DNA from: CAVZBW01 sp963778465
GTDB lineage: Bacteria; Actinomycetota; Acidimicrobiia; Acidimicrobiales; RAAP-2
Length of the DNA stretch: 64,000 bases
NCBI GenBank assembly: GCA_963778465.1
Contig: CAVZUK010000003.1
Coordinates: forward strand, 682,001 to 746,000
Direction of reading: 5' to 3'
Each line of letters starts with the position of its first letter. Position 1 is the first letter of the stretch. The position numbers and the translations under genes are program-made. Positions 25,070-33,632 of this stretch are shown here, piece by piece. Under the pieces are notes generated by a model. It had not been told where the DNA came from. It did no database searches and saw only the letters and a program-made list of their open reading frames with translations.

Positions 25070-26671
25070 ATGATCAACAAGGTGTGGAGACGGTTGGCCG
25101 TTGCGGCGGGGTCATCGACGCTGTTCGCAGCCTTCGCGGTCGCTCCGGCCGCGACGACCGCCTCGGCGGCCACCACGGGGCCGAGGGTCCTCCTGGTCGG
25201 CACCTACCAGGGCCACGCGGGGCCGTACCACACCATCCAGGCCGCGGTCGACGCGGCGAAACCGGGCGACTGGATCCTCGTGGGTCCCGGCGACTACCAC
25301 GAGAACGCCGATCTCTCCGGCCATACCGCGAACGTCGACCAGGGCGGGTACGGCGGCGTCCTCATCACGACGCCCGGGCTGCACCTGAGGGGCATGAACC
25401 GCAACACCGTGGTCGTCGACGGGACCAACGCGGGAAGCAGTGCCTGTTCCTCCAATCCCTCGGATCAGAACCTCGGTGCTTTGAGCGGAGGCAAGCAGCT
25501 CGGCCGGAACGGGATCGTGGTCTACCGCACCCGGGGGGTCAGCATCGACAACCTCACCGTGTGCAACTTCCTCGCCGGCAGCGGGGACTCGGGCAACCAG
25601 ATCTGGTGGGACGGCGGGGCCGACACCGGTCAGGTCGGCCTCTTCGGGTACGAGGGCAGCTACCTGACCGCGACGTCGACCTACTTCGGGGGAGAGGCGA
25701 CCGCGGCCACCTACGGGATCTTCTCGGGCAACTCGAGCGGTGGGTCGTGGGACCAGATCTACGCGAGCAACTTCAACGACTCGGGGATGTACGTGGGTGC
25801 CTGCAAGCAGGTGTGCAACATGGTGATCGACCACGCCTGGATGGAGTACAACCCACTCGGGTACTCCGGCACCAACTCCGGGGGCCGGATCGTGATCGAG
25901 CACTCCCAGTTCGACAACAACCAGGACGGCTTCGACACGAACACCCAGATCAACGGGGACCCGCCGGCGCCTCAGAACGGTGCCTGCCCCCGCAACGGCA
26001 TCAGCACCATCACCCATACCCACTCGTGCTGGGTCTTCCTCCACAACTACGTGCACGACAACAACAACGCGGACGTGCCCGCCGCCGGTACGGCGAGCAA
26101 CGGACCGACCGGCACCGGGATGACCGTCTCCGGGGGGCGCAACGACACGGTGATGGACAACGTCTTCGCCGACAACGGGGCGTGGGGCGTGCTGTTCATC
26201 CCCTACCCCGACGGCAACAAGCCTTCGCTGGACCAGAGCTGCTCCAAGACCGGAGGCGTGCAGACGTCGGGCCTGGGCTGCGTCTACGACCCCCAGGGGG
26301 ACGCCCTGCTCGACAACACGTTCCACCACAACGGCTTCTTCGGCAACCCGTCCAACGCCGACTACGGTCAGCTCGCGATCGACTCGGGTCAGCCCCGCAA
26401 CTGCTACGCGCGGAACAACGCCCCGAGCGGCAGCGTGCCGAGCGACCTCGAGGAGTCCCAGCCCACGTGCGGTCCGCTCACGTCCAAGGCCAATGCCCCG
26501 TCCTCCCTCCTGGACCAGGTGCTCTGCGATACCGGGGTCGGGGCCTGCCCGGCCGGGGCGCAATACCCGCCGCACAGTGGGGTGGTGATGCATCCCCTGC
26601 CCAAGCTGGCCACGATGCCCAACCCGTGCAAGGGGGTCCCCGCGAACGCGTGGTGCCCGTCGGGGGATTGA
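25070..26671 (+). CDS. Secreted right-handed parallel beta-helix protein
   Basis: A 533-aa protein with a Sec signal (MINKVWRRLAVAAGSSTLFAAFAV, cleavage near ASA-AT). The family opening HTIQAAVDAAKPGDWILVGPGDYHE matches pectate-lyase-like and NosD-like beta-helices. Repeated coils follow with Asn ladders (NNQDGFDTNTQ, NYVHDNNNADVPA, MDNVFADNGAWGVLF). At least ten Cys suggest disulphides. ATG 25070 follows GGGGGGCCC, a weak ribosome site. It probably binds or cleaves polysaccharide outside the cell; no catalytic triad can be assigned. It is divergent from the GlnA-rhamnosidase pair. Confidence 0.85.
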   Translation: MINKVWRRLAVAAGSSTLFAAFAVAPAATTASAATTGPRVLLVGTYQGHAGPYHTIQAAVDAAKPGDWILVGPGDYHENADLSGHTANVDQGGYGGVLITTPGLHLRGMNRNTVVVDGTNAGSSACSSNPSDQNLGALSGGKQLGRNGIVVYRTRGVSIDNLTVCNFLAGSGDSGNQIWWDGGADTGQVGLFGYEGSYLTATSTYFGGEATAATYGIFSGNSSGGSWDQIYASNFNDSGMYVGACKQVCNMVIDHAWMEYNPLGYSGTNSGGRIVIEHSQFDNNQDGFDTNTQINGDPPAPQNGACPRNGISTITHTHSCWVFLHNYVHDNNNADVPAAGTASNGPTGTGMTVSGGRNDTVMDNVFADNGAWGVLFIPYPDGNKPSLDQSCSKTGGVQTSGLGCVYDPQGDALLDNTFHHNGFFGNPSNADYGQLAIDSGQPRNCYARNNAPSGSVPSDLEESQPTCGPLTSKANAPSSLLDQVLCDTGVGACPAGAQYPPHSGVVMHPLPKLATMPNPCKGVPANAWCPSGD

Positions 26672-26687
26672 GCGAGCGGTTTCGACG

Positions 26688-26693
26688 TACTGT
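26688..26693 (+). promoter_or_regulatory. -10 element TACTGT, leaderless start
   Basis: TACTGT ends exactly 6 bases before ATG 26700. No ribosome site is present. Confidence 0.6.
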
Positions 26694-26699
26694 GGCGAG

Positions 26700-27089
26700 A
26701 TGTCACGCGTCGACGAGGTGATCGGGCTTCTCGCCGCCGTCGGTAGGGGAGACGTGGACGGTATGGCCGGGCACTGGACCGAGGACTTCGTCCTCGAGCT
26801 GCCCTACGCCGATCCGCCGTTCGAGATCGAGGGCAAGGAGGCCGTGCGGGCCTACCTCCGCCAGGCGCTCGGCACGTTCTCGATCGAGATCTCGGTCACC
26901 GAGACCTTCGTCTGCCCGGAGCGGGACGCCGTGATCGCCGAGTACGTGAGCGAGGGCCACGTCACGTCTACCCAGAAGCCCTACGCCAACCGGTACATCG
27001 GCGTCTTCCTCTTCAGGGGCGACAAGATCCGTCGCCAGAGGGAGTTCTACAACCCGCTGCCGGCTGCCAGAGCGCTCGACCTCGCCTGA
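26700..27089 (+). CDS. SnoaL/NTF2-like small ligand-binding protein
   Basis: A 129-aa single-domain protein with the NTF2-like pattern: the helix MSRVDEVIGLLAAVGRGDVDG, then HWTEDFVLELPYADPPFEIEGKEAV... and the terminal YIGVFLFRGDKIRRQREFYNP strands. Members are small hydrolases, isomerases or carriers of hydrophobic compounds. Leaderless start from TACTGT. A very strong hairpin follows, so it is probably a single-gene transcript. Specific reaction unknown. Confidence 0.82.
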   Translation: MSRVDEVIGLLAAVGRGDVDGMAGHWTEDFVLELPYADPPFEIEGKEAVRAYLRQALGTFSIEISVTETFVCPERDAVIAEYVSEGHVTSTQKPYANRYIGVFLFRGDKIRRQREFYNPLPAARALDLA

Positions 27090-27097
27090 TCGCCCCG

Positions 27098-27134
27098 GCC
27101 GGCACGGCGCCGTCGTGACGGCGACCGTGCCGGC
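27098..27134. terminator. Very strong bidirectional hairpin
   Basis: GCCGGCACGG and CGCCGTC (27098-27114) pair with GACGGCG and CCGTGCCGGC (27117-27134), with one bulged A. This makes about 16-17 base pairs around a minimal loop, between the convergent SnoaL-like and membrane protein genes. Confidence 0.75.
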
Positions 27135-27163
27135 ATCCGAAGCCGCCGCCGACGAGCCGGAGG

Positions 27164-27676
27164 TCAACCCGACACCGGCCCGCCCTCGTGGCGCACGTAG
27201 CCCGCGCGTCGCAGGGCCTCGGGATTGAGACCCTGTGGCGTGGGGGCCTCCAGCGTGCCCGCGCCGCCGAACAGCTCCGGGCGGGCGAGCCGGAGCTCGG
27301 CATAGGCCTCGTCGGCGAGACGCTTGTTGCTGTTCATCACCTCGAAGGGCATCGAGAAGATCGACACCAGCCACCAGATTCCGAACCCCCACAGCGTGGC
27401 GACCGAGAGCAAGGCTCTCACCCACTGCCGGGAATAGATGTAGGAGACGGTCGGGCTGAAGAAGGCCGTCAGGGCCCATGCCAGCACCACGTTCCTCGGT
27501 TGTTTATTGCGGTAGAGCTGACGGAACAGCACCGCATCGTCTCGCCTGGTGATCGACTCGGCGAGCTGGTTGACGTAGCTGTCGGCCGCCTTGGCCGGCC
27601 CGTTGAAGAACCAGACGGCGCCCCCCACCCAGGCCAACACCAGCAGGACCAGGAAAATCATGAAATAGCCGTGCAC
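27164..27676 (-). CDS. Small membrane protein, three TM segments, unknown function
   Basis: A 170-aa protein. GTG 27676 is used because GGAGGAAGC lies directly upstream and TM1 (YFMIFLVLLVLAWVGGAVWFF) then starts near residue 4. TM2 is around VVLAWALTAFFSPTVSYIYS and TM3 around VATLWGFGIWWLVSIFSM, with a soluble C-terminal tail. The TM2-TM3 pair recalls TM2-type domains but I cannot assign a family. Its promoter would lie in the intergenic region up to 27981. Confidence 0.75.
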   Translation of the reverse strand: MHGYFMIFLVLLVLAWVGGAVWFFNGPAKAADSYVNQLAESITRRDDAVLFRQLYRNKQPRNVVLAWALTAFFSPTVSYIYSRQWVRALLSVATLWGFGIWWLVSIFSMPFEVMNSNKRLADEAYAELRLARPELFGGAGTLEAPTPQGLNPEALRRAGYVRHEGGPVSG

Positions 27677-27799
27677 GCTTCCTCCTTTGGACCCCGGATC
27701 AGCCGGGCGTCGATCGATAGGTCGAGGTGCACGGTACGGCGGAGGGGCTCGCACGGGGATCGGCGTAACCGGTCGAATTCCTTCGTCGGGAGGTGAGAA

Positions 27800-27997
27800 A
27801 TGTCCTACCCGCGCGATAGGAGATCGCGAGAGGAGAAATTGACGTGTGCCGCGACCAACGTGCAGCGGAAGTGCGCGACACTACAAATGACACTCAGTGG
27901 CACAGAGAATGTAATGGCGATCGGGTCGTCGCTTGGTAACCGTGCCCCGACGCCCCGTCGACCGTGGGGAGTCGGAGAGAGATGCGAGCGTTCCTAG
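27800..27997 (+). CDS. Possible 65-codon upstream ORF in the FHA-gene leader
   Basis: ATG 27800 is well placed behind GGGAGGTGAGAA, and the frame ends 16 bases inside the FHA gene, in a different frame. The base composition is lower in G+C than neighbouring genes, with Arg- and Thr-rich content and no recognisable domain. It may be a translated leader that couples to the FHA gene, or a chance frame. The intergenic stretch 27677-27981 otherwise shows no terminator or other gene. Confidence 0.3.
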   Translation: MSYPRDRRSREEKLTCAATNVQRKCATLQMTLSGTENVMAIGSSLGNRAPTPRRPWGVGERCERS

Positions 27998-28602
27998 AGA
28001 TCTGGTCCGCCGCGGGCCCCGCGCTGGTCCCGCTCGACGAGGACCGGGTGACGCTGGGGCGTGGCCCGAGCAACGACGTGTGCCTCGCCGACGATCCGCA
28101 GGTGTCGAGACTGCATGCGCTGCTCGAGAGCTTCGCGGCGGGATGGAGCGTGCGGGACCTTGGCTCGGTCAACGGGACGTTCGTCAACGGCGAGCGGCTC
28201 CTGGCGGAGCATCGGCTGGAGGATGGCGACGAGCTCCGGGTCGGCGAGACCCGGCTGGTCTTCCGGAACCTCGAGCGCGAGGAGAGCGACGAGACCCTCT
28301 CCGCCAGCGAGGAGGTCCCCCGTCTGACGGGGCGCGAGCACGACACGCTCGTTGCGCTCTGTCGGCCGATCCTTGGCGGCGACAGCTTCGCTCAACCCGC
28401 CACCATCAAGGAGATGGCCGCCGAGCTGGTGGTGAGCGAGGCCGCCATCAAGTTCCACCTGTCGAGCCTCTACGACAAATTCGGCATCTACCAGACGGGC
28501 CTCTCGCGCCGGGCCCTGCTCGCCAACGAGGCCATCCGCCGCGGAGCGGTCACCGTCGCCGAGCTGCGCCGCCAGGAGTCGCGAAACCAGCGGCACGGCT
28601 GA
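27982..28602 (+). CDS. FHA-domain protein with C-terminal helix-turn-helix
   Basis: A 206-aa protein. The FHA domain spans about residues 20-95 with the phosphothreonine-binding residues Gly26-Arg27, Ser42-Arg43-x-His45 and Asn64-Gly65 (LGSVNGTFVNG). Residues ~115-190 form a LuxR/winged-helix-like segment (TIKEMAAELVVSEAAIKFHL). It therefore couples binding of a phosphothreonine protein, presumably from a Ser/Thr kinase, to DNA binding. ATG 27982 has GGAG upstream; GTG 27964 is an alternative. No kinase gene is adjacent. Confidence 0.85.
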   Translation: MRAFLEIWSAAGPALVPLDEDRVTLGRGPSNDVCLADDPQVSRLHALLESFAAGWSVRDLGSVNGTFVNGERLLAEHRLEDGDELRVGETRLVFRNLEREESDETLSASEEVPRLTGREHDTLVALCRPILGGDSFAQPATIKEMAAELVVSEAAIKFHLSSLYDKFGIYQTGLSRRALLANEAIRRGAVTVAELRRQESRNQRHG

Positions 28603-28745
28603 CGCCGGCCGCCTCCCTCCGGGGGCGGGAATCTCTCCCGGTCCCGGCAAGCCCATCCTGGCCCGAAGGGCGTGGAGCATCGCCCGTCGCGAGGAGCACG
28701 ATCGCCAACGCCAGTTGAACGCAGGATCGGCGTGGAGGTGGAGGC

Positions 28746-29102
28746 GTGGTGGCGGACGTGCACCCTCGGTCGCAGCCCAGTGCTCGCGGTGTTCGCAGTG
28801 GGCGCAACACGGGTTACCAGGATGCCCTCGGGGTTCTCGTGAGGCTGCTCCAGCGCGGGCAGGTGCGAAGGGACGAGGTGGAGGAGGTGATCGCGCAAAA
28901 CTGTCGGCGCGAGGGTCGCCCCGTCCCCGACGGCGGCTCGATGCAGCGGCGGGTCGAGCGGCTGCGCTACACGTTCGAGCAGACCGGCCTCGTCATCGAG
29001 CCGACCGTCCACGACGCCATGGGCTGGTCGCCCGGGTGGCGGGTGTCGGCTCGGCCCGGGGGAGTGGCAGCGATGTCGGGGGCGTCGGCATGGCCAAGCT
29101 GA
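28746..29102 (+). CDS. Hypothetical small protein with a predicted winged-helix segment
   Basis: A 118-aa protein from GTG 28746, preceded by GGAGGTGGAGGC, a strong ribosome site. Residues ~25-85 (DALGVLVRLLQRGQVRRDEV ... MQRRVERLRYTFEQTGLVIE) look like a helical DNA-binding fold. The 3' end overlaps the next gene by 13 bases in another frame, so the two are translated together. No family recognised. Both may be halves of a split regulator of the helix-turn-helix plus WYL-like type (inference). Confidence 0.6.
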   Translation: MVADVHPRSQPSARGVRSGRNTGYQDALGVLVRLLQRGQVRRDEVEEVIAQNCRREGRPVPDGGSMQRRVERLRYTFEQTGLVIEPTVHDAMGWSPGWRVSARPGGVAAMSGASAWPS

Positions 29103-29455
29103 GCGATGCCGCACGCTTGTCGCGGCTGGTCGAGATCCTGCGCTTCCTCACCAACACGTCCGAGGCGACCGTGGGCGAGCTCTCCTCCCGTTTCGGCGGT
29201 TCGTGCCGCTCGGTCTACGACGACCTGCTCGCCGCCTGGCTGGCCGAGGATCCCGAGCATATGGGCCGCTTTCCCTTCCGGGTCCACGTCGAGTACTTCG
29301 AAAGGGGCGAACCCGAGTGGCGGCCGATCGCCGACCGGCGGGTCTGGCTGTGCACCGAGCCGGACGACCAGACCTTCCGTTGGCTGCTCGGCGCCGGCGA
29401 GGTTCCTCCGAGCCCGGCCGAGCGACTCGCTCAGCCTTCGAAGAGGAGCGAGTAG
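29090..29455 (+). CDS. Hypothetical helix-turn-helix protein
   Basis: A 121-aa protein. Residues 1-50 contain a DeoR/HTH-11-like reader (RLVEILRFLTNTSEATVGEL, then SSRFGGSCRSVYDDLLAAW), followed by a short beta-rich tail with the pattern RRVWLCTEPDDQTFRWLLG. Starts at ATG 29090 inside the preceding gene. The 3' end overlaps the convergent SDR gene by 25 bases. Function unknown; with its upstream partner it may form a two-subunit regulator. Confidence 0.6.
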   Translation: MAKLSDAARLSRLVEILRFLTNTSEATVGELSSRFGGSCRSVYDDLLAAWLAEDPEHMGRFPFRVHVEYFERGEPEWRPIADRRVWLCTEPDDQTFRWLLGAGEVPPSPAERLAQPSKRSE

Positions 29456-30228
29456 TTGGCCCCCCGACGCAGGTGGTGACCACCGTCGACCGCGAGGCAT
29501 TCACCCGTGATCCACGACGACTCGTCGGACGCGAGGAAGCGCACCGCCTCGGCCACGTCGCCGACCGTGCCGAGCCGCCGGATCGGCATCTGCTCCAGGT
29601 AGTCGTCGAGCAGTGCGCCCCCCGACGTGATGGCGGACATGAGCTCGTCGTCGATGATGCCGGGCTGGACCGTGTTGACCCGGATCCCTCGGTCGCCCAG
29701 CTCCTCGGCCGCGTAGGCGCAGAGCGACTCGATGCCCGCCTTGGACATGCCGTAGGCCCAGAGGAAGCGGTGGGGGAAGTGCCCGGCGCCCGAGGACATC
29801 AAGATGATCGAGCCGCCCCCGTGGCCGGCCATCGCCCTTGCTCCGTGCTTCACGCAGAGAAACGAGCCGACCAGGTTGAGGTCGATGGTGGAGCGCACCG
29901 CGGCGGCATCGGCCTCGAGCATCGGTCCCATGTGGAACGAGCCGCCGGCGCAGGCAAAGAGGATGTCGAGCCGACCCGTCGGCTTGGCGGCCGCGGCGAC
30001 GGCCTCGGCCACGTCGTCCTCCACCGTGACGTCGGCCGCGATGTGCTGGACGCTCGCCCCCTCGACCTCCGAGGAGATGCTCTCGGCCGCGGCCTCGAGC
30101 TTGGAACGGGTGCGGCCGCAGATCGTGATGGAAGCACCGTCACGCGCCAGCCGCTTGGCGGTTGCGAGACCGATGCCGCTGCCCCCTCCGGTCACGAGGG
30201 CGCTCCGCCCCTCCAGAGCGCCGCTCAC
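29431..30228 (-). CDS. Short-chain dehydrogenase/reductase (SDR)
   Basis: A 265-aa classical SDR with cofactor motif TGGGSGIG near residue 14, an ADVT-type Asp adenine pocket, the conserved Ser in ILMSSGAG, active-site YGMSK, and C-terminal ITGECLAVDGGHHLRRG. GTG 30228 overlaps the P450 stop (GTGA), giving a tight P450-SDR operon. Likely to oxidise the alcohol made by the P450, as in steroid or terpenoid breakdown (inference). Confidence 0.92.
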   Translation of the reverse strand: MSGALEGRSALVTGGGSGIGLATAKRLARDGASITICGRTRSKLEAAAESISSEVEGASVQHIAADVTVEDDVAEAVAAAAKPTGRLDILFACAGGSFHMGPMLEADAAAVRSTIDLNLVGSFLCVKHGARAMAGHGGGSIILMSSGAGHFPHRFLWAYGMSKAGIESLCAYAAEELGDRGIRVNTVQPGIIDDELMSAITSGGALLDDYLEQMPIRRLGTVGDVAEAVRFLASDESSWITGECLAVDGGHHLRRGANYSLLFEG

Positions 30229-31439
30229 GGGGCCGGCGCTCCGACCCGGGCCGAGGGGGTGAACTGGACCGGCATGGACTCGATGCCGGAGATGAAGTTG
30301 GCCTGCCGCAGCGGCAGCGGCCCGTCGTCGGCACGGGCGAGGTCGGGGAGCCGGGCGAAGAGCCGTTCGAACATGGCCCGCAGCTCGAGCCGGGCGAGTT
30401 GGTTCCCGAGGCAAAAGTGCGCCCCGAATCCGAAGGCGACGTGGTCGTTGGGGGAGCGGGTGATGTCGAATCGGTCCGCCCGGGGGAAGACGTCCTCGTC
30501 GCGGTTGGCCGAGGGGTAGAGGAGGAGCAGCTTCTGGCCCTCGAGGATCTGCCGGCCGCGGAACTCGACGTCCCGCGTGGCGGTCCGTGCCATGTTCTTG
30601 ATCGGGCTGACCCAGCGCAGCATCTCCTCGACCGCCGTCGGGAGGAGCGAGGGATCGCGCTGCAGCTGGTCCCGCTGGTCGGGTTGGGCCAGGAGCTCGG
30701 CCATCCCGCCGCTGATCACGTGGCGCGTCGTCTCGTCGCCGCCGATCAGGATGAGCAGCGTCTCGTGCACCAGGGAAGCCTCGTCCAGCCGGTCGCCGTC
30801 GATCTCGGCGTGCACGAGGGTGCCGACCAGGTCGTCGCGCGATCCGGTGCGCCGTCGCTCCTCGATGACCTTCAAGATGTAGTCGGTGTACTCGGCGAAG
30901 GCCGCCAGCGCCCGGTCGAGCTGGTTCTCGTCCGCGGCGCCGAGGGGCGTGACCATGTCGTCGGACCACCGCAGGAGGTCGTCACGATCCTCCGGGGCAA
31001 CCCCCAGCATGTTGCCGATCACGATCATCGGTAGGGGAGCGGCGATGTCTCGCACGAAGTCGCACGATCCCCGCTCGCACACCCCGTCGATGATGGCGTC
31101 GCAGACCGCCCGGATCTCGTCTTGGAGCTCGCGCACCCGGCGCGGGGTGAACCCCTCGCTCACCAGCCGCCGGCGGCGGAAATGCTCCGGGGCGTCCATC
31201 GAAATCATCATCGGCTGGGGCCCGCTGTCCGGCCGCATGCCCTGGGCGTTGGAGAAGGTCGCCGGATCCTTGGAGACGTCTTTCAGGTCGCGATGGCGGG
31301 AGATGCCCCAGACCTCGTTGCGCTCGTCGAAGTAGACGGGCTCGTTCTCGCGCATCCACTGAAAGGCGGGGTAGGGATCTCCCCCGTAGAAAGCACCGTC
31401 GACCAGGTCGATTGCCGTGCCGGCGGACGACTGGGCCAT
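30225..31439 (-). CDS. Cytochrome P450
   Basis: A 404-aa soluble bacterial P450. The I-helix oxygen-binding GGDETTRH, K-helix ExxR in VEEMLRW, and heme-ligand loop FGFGAHFCLGNQLA are all intact. ATG 31439 follows AAGGGGAACTG. The sequence is of the bacterial class that includes CYP125/142-like steroid side-chain hydroxylases, but the substrate cannot be read from sequence. No ferredoxin gene lies in the window. It is the first gene of the P450-SDR operon and faces away from sigR. Confidence 0.93.
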   Translation of the reverse strand: MAQSSAGTAIDLVDGAFYGGDPYPAFQWMRENEPVYFDERNEVWGISRHRDLKDVSKDPATFSNAQGMRPDSGPQPMMISMDAPEHFRRRRLVSEGFTPRRVRELQDEIRAVCDAIIDGVCERGSCDFVRDIAAPLPMIVIGNMLGVAPEDRDDLLRWSDDMVTPLGAADENQLDRALAAFAEYTDYILKVIEERRRTGSRDDLVGTLVHAEIDGDRLDEASLVHETLLILIGGDETTRHVISGGMAELLAQPDQRDQLQRDPSLLPTAVEEMLRWVSPIKNMARTATRDVEFRGRQILEGQKLLLLYPSANRDEDVFPRADRFDITRSPNDHVAFGFGAHFCLGNQLARLELRAMFERLFARLPDLARADDGPLPLRQANFISGIESMPVQFTPSARVGAPAP

Positions 31440-31526
31440 CAGTTCCCCTTGCTCACCAGGTGGTCGGCCACCGGGAAACCCTAACGCGGAGGCCGGGACC
31501 GCTCGCCGGGCCGCCGCGCAGGTGGG

Positions 31527-31532
31527 TAGGGT
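31527..31532 (+). promoter_or_regulatory. -10 element TAGGGT, leaderless sigR start
   Basis: TAGGGT ends exactly 6 bases before ATG 31539. No ribosome site is present. Confidence 0.55.
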
Positions 31533-31538
31533 GCGTGC

Positions 31539-32111
31539 ATGGCTGATCGGGGCCGATTCAGCGAGCTGGCCATGGAGCACATGAGTGCGCTGTACAGCGC
31601 GGCCCTCCGGATGACCCGCAACCCCTCCGACGCCGAGGACCTGGTCCAGGAGACCTACCTGAAGGCCTACCGGGCCTTCGACAGCTTCACGGAGGGAACC
31701 AATATCCGGGCCTGGCTCTACCGCATCCTCACGAATACCTACATCAACAACTACCGGGCGGCGAAGCGTCGCCCCGAGGTCTCCGACGTCGAGGACGTGG
31801 AGGACCTTTACCTCTACCGGCGGGTTGCCGGCGACGGGGCGGGCAGCCGCAGCGCCGAGGACGAGGTGCTGGCCGGCATCACCGATGACGAGGTCAAGGA
31901 GGCGATCGAGTCCCTGCCGGACAACTTCCGCATCGCCGTCCTGCTGGCGGACGTCGAGGGCTTCACCTACAAGGAGATCGCCGAGATCACCGACGTCCCG
32001 ATCGGTACGGTCATGAGCCGCATCCACCGAGGAAGAAGGGCCCTGCAAAAGGCGTTGGTCGATTATGCGGAACGGCGGGGGCTCGTAGGCAGCACCCCGT
32101 CGGCCGGCTGA
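31539..32111 (+). CDS. sigR: ECF sigma factor, SigR/SigH (oxidative stress) type
   Basis: A 190-aa group-4 sigma factor. Region 2 is MTRNPSDAEDLVQETYLKAYRAFDSF-like with the canonical DAEDLVQETYL core and RAWLYRILTNTYINNYR; region 4 has FTYKEIAEITDVPIGTVMSRIHRGRRAL. The next gene, 38 bases on, encodes an RsrA-type zinc anti-sigma factor, which identifies the SigR class that controls thiol redox homeostasis. Known members auto-activate their own operon; a clear SigR-type -35 was not recognised here. Confidence 0.93.
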   Translation: MADRGRFSELAMEHMSALYSAALRMTRNPSDAEDLVQETYLKAYRAFDSFTEGTNIRAWLYRILTNTYINNYRAAKRRPEVSDVEDVEDLYLYRRVAGDGAGSRSAEDEVLAGITDDEVKEAIESLPDNFRIAVLLADVEGFTYKEIAEITDVPIGTVMSRIHRGRRALQKALVDYAERRGLVGSTPSAG

Positions 32112-32149
32112 TCACGGAAGTCGGAGCGGGAGATCGAAGGTGACCCAAG

Positions 32150-32476
32150 ATGTCTGAGCGGACAGCAGACGGCGGGGAGGCCTTCCAGGACTCGGGTACC
32201 TGCGGCGGGCTCTTTGGCCCCAACGTCGATTGCCGCGAGGCGGTGCACCAGCTGTACCACTACCTGGACGGCGAGCTGACGGACGAGAACCGCCGCGTGA
32301 TCGCGGAGCACCTCGATTACTGCCACTCCTGCGCCGACGCCGCGGAGTTCGAGGCGGAGCTGCGCCAGGTGATCTCGGACAAGTGCCGAGACCACGTCCC
32401 CGACACGCTCCGGCGCCGCATCGCCGACGCGATCGAGGAGGAGCGCCGTCACCGAGACCATGCCGGGAGCAACTGA
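32150..32476 (+). CDS. rsrA: Redox-sensing zinc anti-sigma factor (RsrA family)
   Basis: A 108-aa protein with the zinc anti-sigma motif His54-x3-Cys58-x2-Cys61 (HLDYCHSC) preceded by the conserved YHYLDGELTDENRR segment and an upstream Cys28. In the family, disulphide formation among these Cys expels zinc and frees SigR. Two further N-terminal Cys are visible (Cys18, Cys28). It lies just downstream of sigR and 2 bases upstream of the hydrolase start. Confidence 0.92.
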   Translation: MSERTADGGEAFQDSGTCGGLFGPNVDCREAVHQLYHYLDGELTDENRRVIAEHLDYCHSCADAAEFEAELRQVISDKCRDHVPDTLRRRIADAIEEERRHRDHAGSN

Positions 32477-32478
32477 CG

Positions 32479-33627
32479 GTGGGTCCCCGCAGGGCCGCGG
32501 CCGGCGTGGCTCCGGTGCTCGTGGAACCCGAGACCGAGGCCTCGGCCGCGCAGGTCGTCGACTGGAACGTCGCCTCGCGGGTGGCCAGCTGGCTGTCGGC
32601 ACGCCGGGCCGTCCCCGCCACGTATGACGCGCTCGAGATCCAGCGGACCTTCGACGAGCTCGTGCCCCAGGCCGAGGAGCTCGTTCGCGACTGCACCGGC
32701 CTCCGGCCACCGGGGCGAGCCCGAGCGCAGGTAACCGACCGCCCCCAGTGGGCGAGGCTCAACGTCGCATCGTTCGAGCGCCTGCTGGCGCCCGCGCTGG
32801 CCCGTCTCGAGGCGAGGCGCCGGGGACTGCCGGTCCTCGGGATGCGGCCCTTCGTGGAGGCGGGGCGGTTCGCCAGCGGGACGGAGCTCGGAGCGGTGCT
32901 CGGTTGGATGTCCGGCCGCGTCCTCGGGCAGTACGACGTGCTGCTGGCCGAGGAGGGCGTAGAGGACCAGGACGTGGTCTATTTCGTCGGCCCCAACGTC
33001 TTCCAGCTCGAGCAGCGCCACGGCTTCCCGTCGGGCGAATTCCGCCTCTGGCTCGCCCTTCACGAGCTCACCCACCGGGCGCAATTCACCGGGGTGCCCT
33101 GGCTCAAGGGCTACTTCCTCTCGCTCGTCCAGGAAGGCCTCGAGCCGTTCATCGCCAACCCCAAGGCACTGGCCGAGGCGTTGCGCCGGGCGGCCGAGGA
33201 GGTACGCGCCGGCCGCAGCCCGCTGGAGGATGCGGGGATGCTCGGCCTCGTGGCGTCGGAGGACCAGCTCGTGGTCATCCGGAGGATCCAGGCTCTGATG
33301 AGCCTGCTCGAGGGCCACGGCGACGTCACGATGGATCGTGCGGGAGCCGGGGTCGTCCCGGGCGCCGAGCGGTTCAGCAAGACGCTCAAGGAGCGGCGCG
33401 AGCAGGTTCGCGGCCCCGCCAAGCTGATCCAGCAGATCCTCGGCATCGAGGCCAAGATGCGCCAGTACGCCGAGGGTGAGCGCTTCATCCATGCGGTGGA
33501 GGACGAGGGCGGGCGCGAGCTCATGGACCGGGTCTGGCGCGGTCCCGAGTGGCTCCCGACCATGGAGGAGATCCGCCTCCCCTCGTCGTGGGTCAAGCGA
33601 ATCGAGGGCATGTCCGCGGGCGCCTGA
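32479..33627 (+). CDS. Zinc-dependent metalloprotease-like protein, DUF2342 (F420-associated)
   Basis: A 382-aa protein of the DUF2342 family that includes the 'coenzyme F420 biosynthesis-associated' hydrolases. The zinc site HELTHRAQF is an HExxH motif. The flanking QVVDWNVASRVASWLSARRA and the YFVGPNVFQLEQRHGF segment are characteristic. GTG 32479 starts 2 bases after the rsrA stop, with GGGAG upstream. In many actinobacteria this gene directly precedes tilS, as here. Biochemical role is not established. Confidence 0.88.
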   Translation: MGPRRAAAGVAPVLVEPETEASAAQVVDWNVASRVASWLSARRAVPATYDALEIQRTFDELVPQAEELVRDCTGLRPPGRARAQVTDRPQWARLNVASFERLLAPALARLEARRRGLPVLGMRPFVEAGRFASGTELGAVLGWMSGRVLGQYDVLLAEEGVEDQDVVYFVGPNVFQLEQRHGFPSGEFRLWLALHELTHRAQFTGVPWLKGYFLSLVQEGLEPFIANPKALAEALRRAAEEVRAGRSPLEDAGMLGLVASEDQLVVIRRIQALMSLLEGHGDVTMDRAGAGVVPGAERFSKTLKERREQVRGPAKLIQQILGIEAKMRQYAEGERFIHAVEDEGGRELMDRVWRGPEWLPTMEEIRLPSSWVKRIEGMSAGA

Positions 33628-33632
33628 TCGAG

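Noticed and set aside
30229..30969. N-terminal extension of the SDR frame
   Set aside because: It is antiphase to the P450 coding region; the Rossmann motif starts ~14 residues after GTG 30228.
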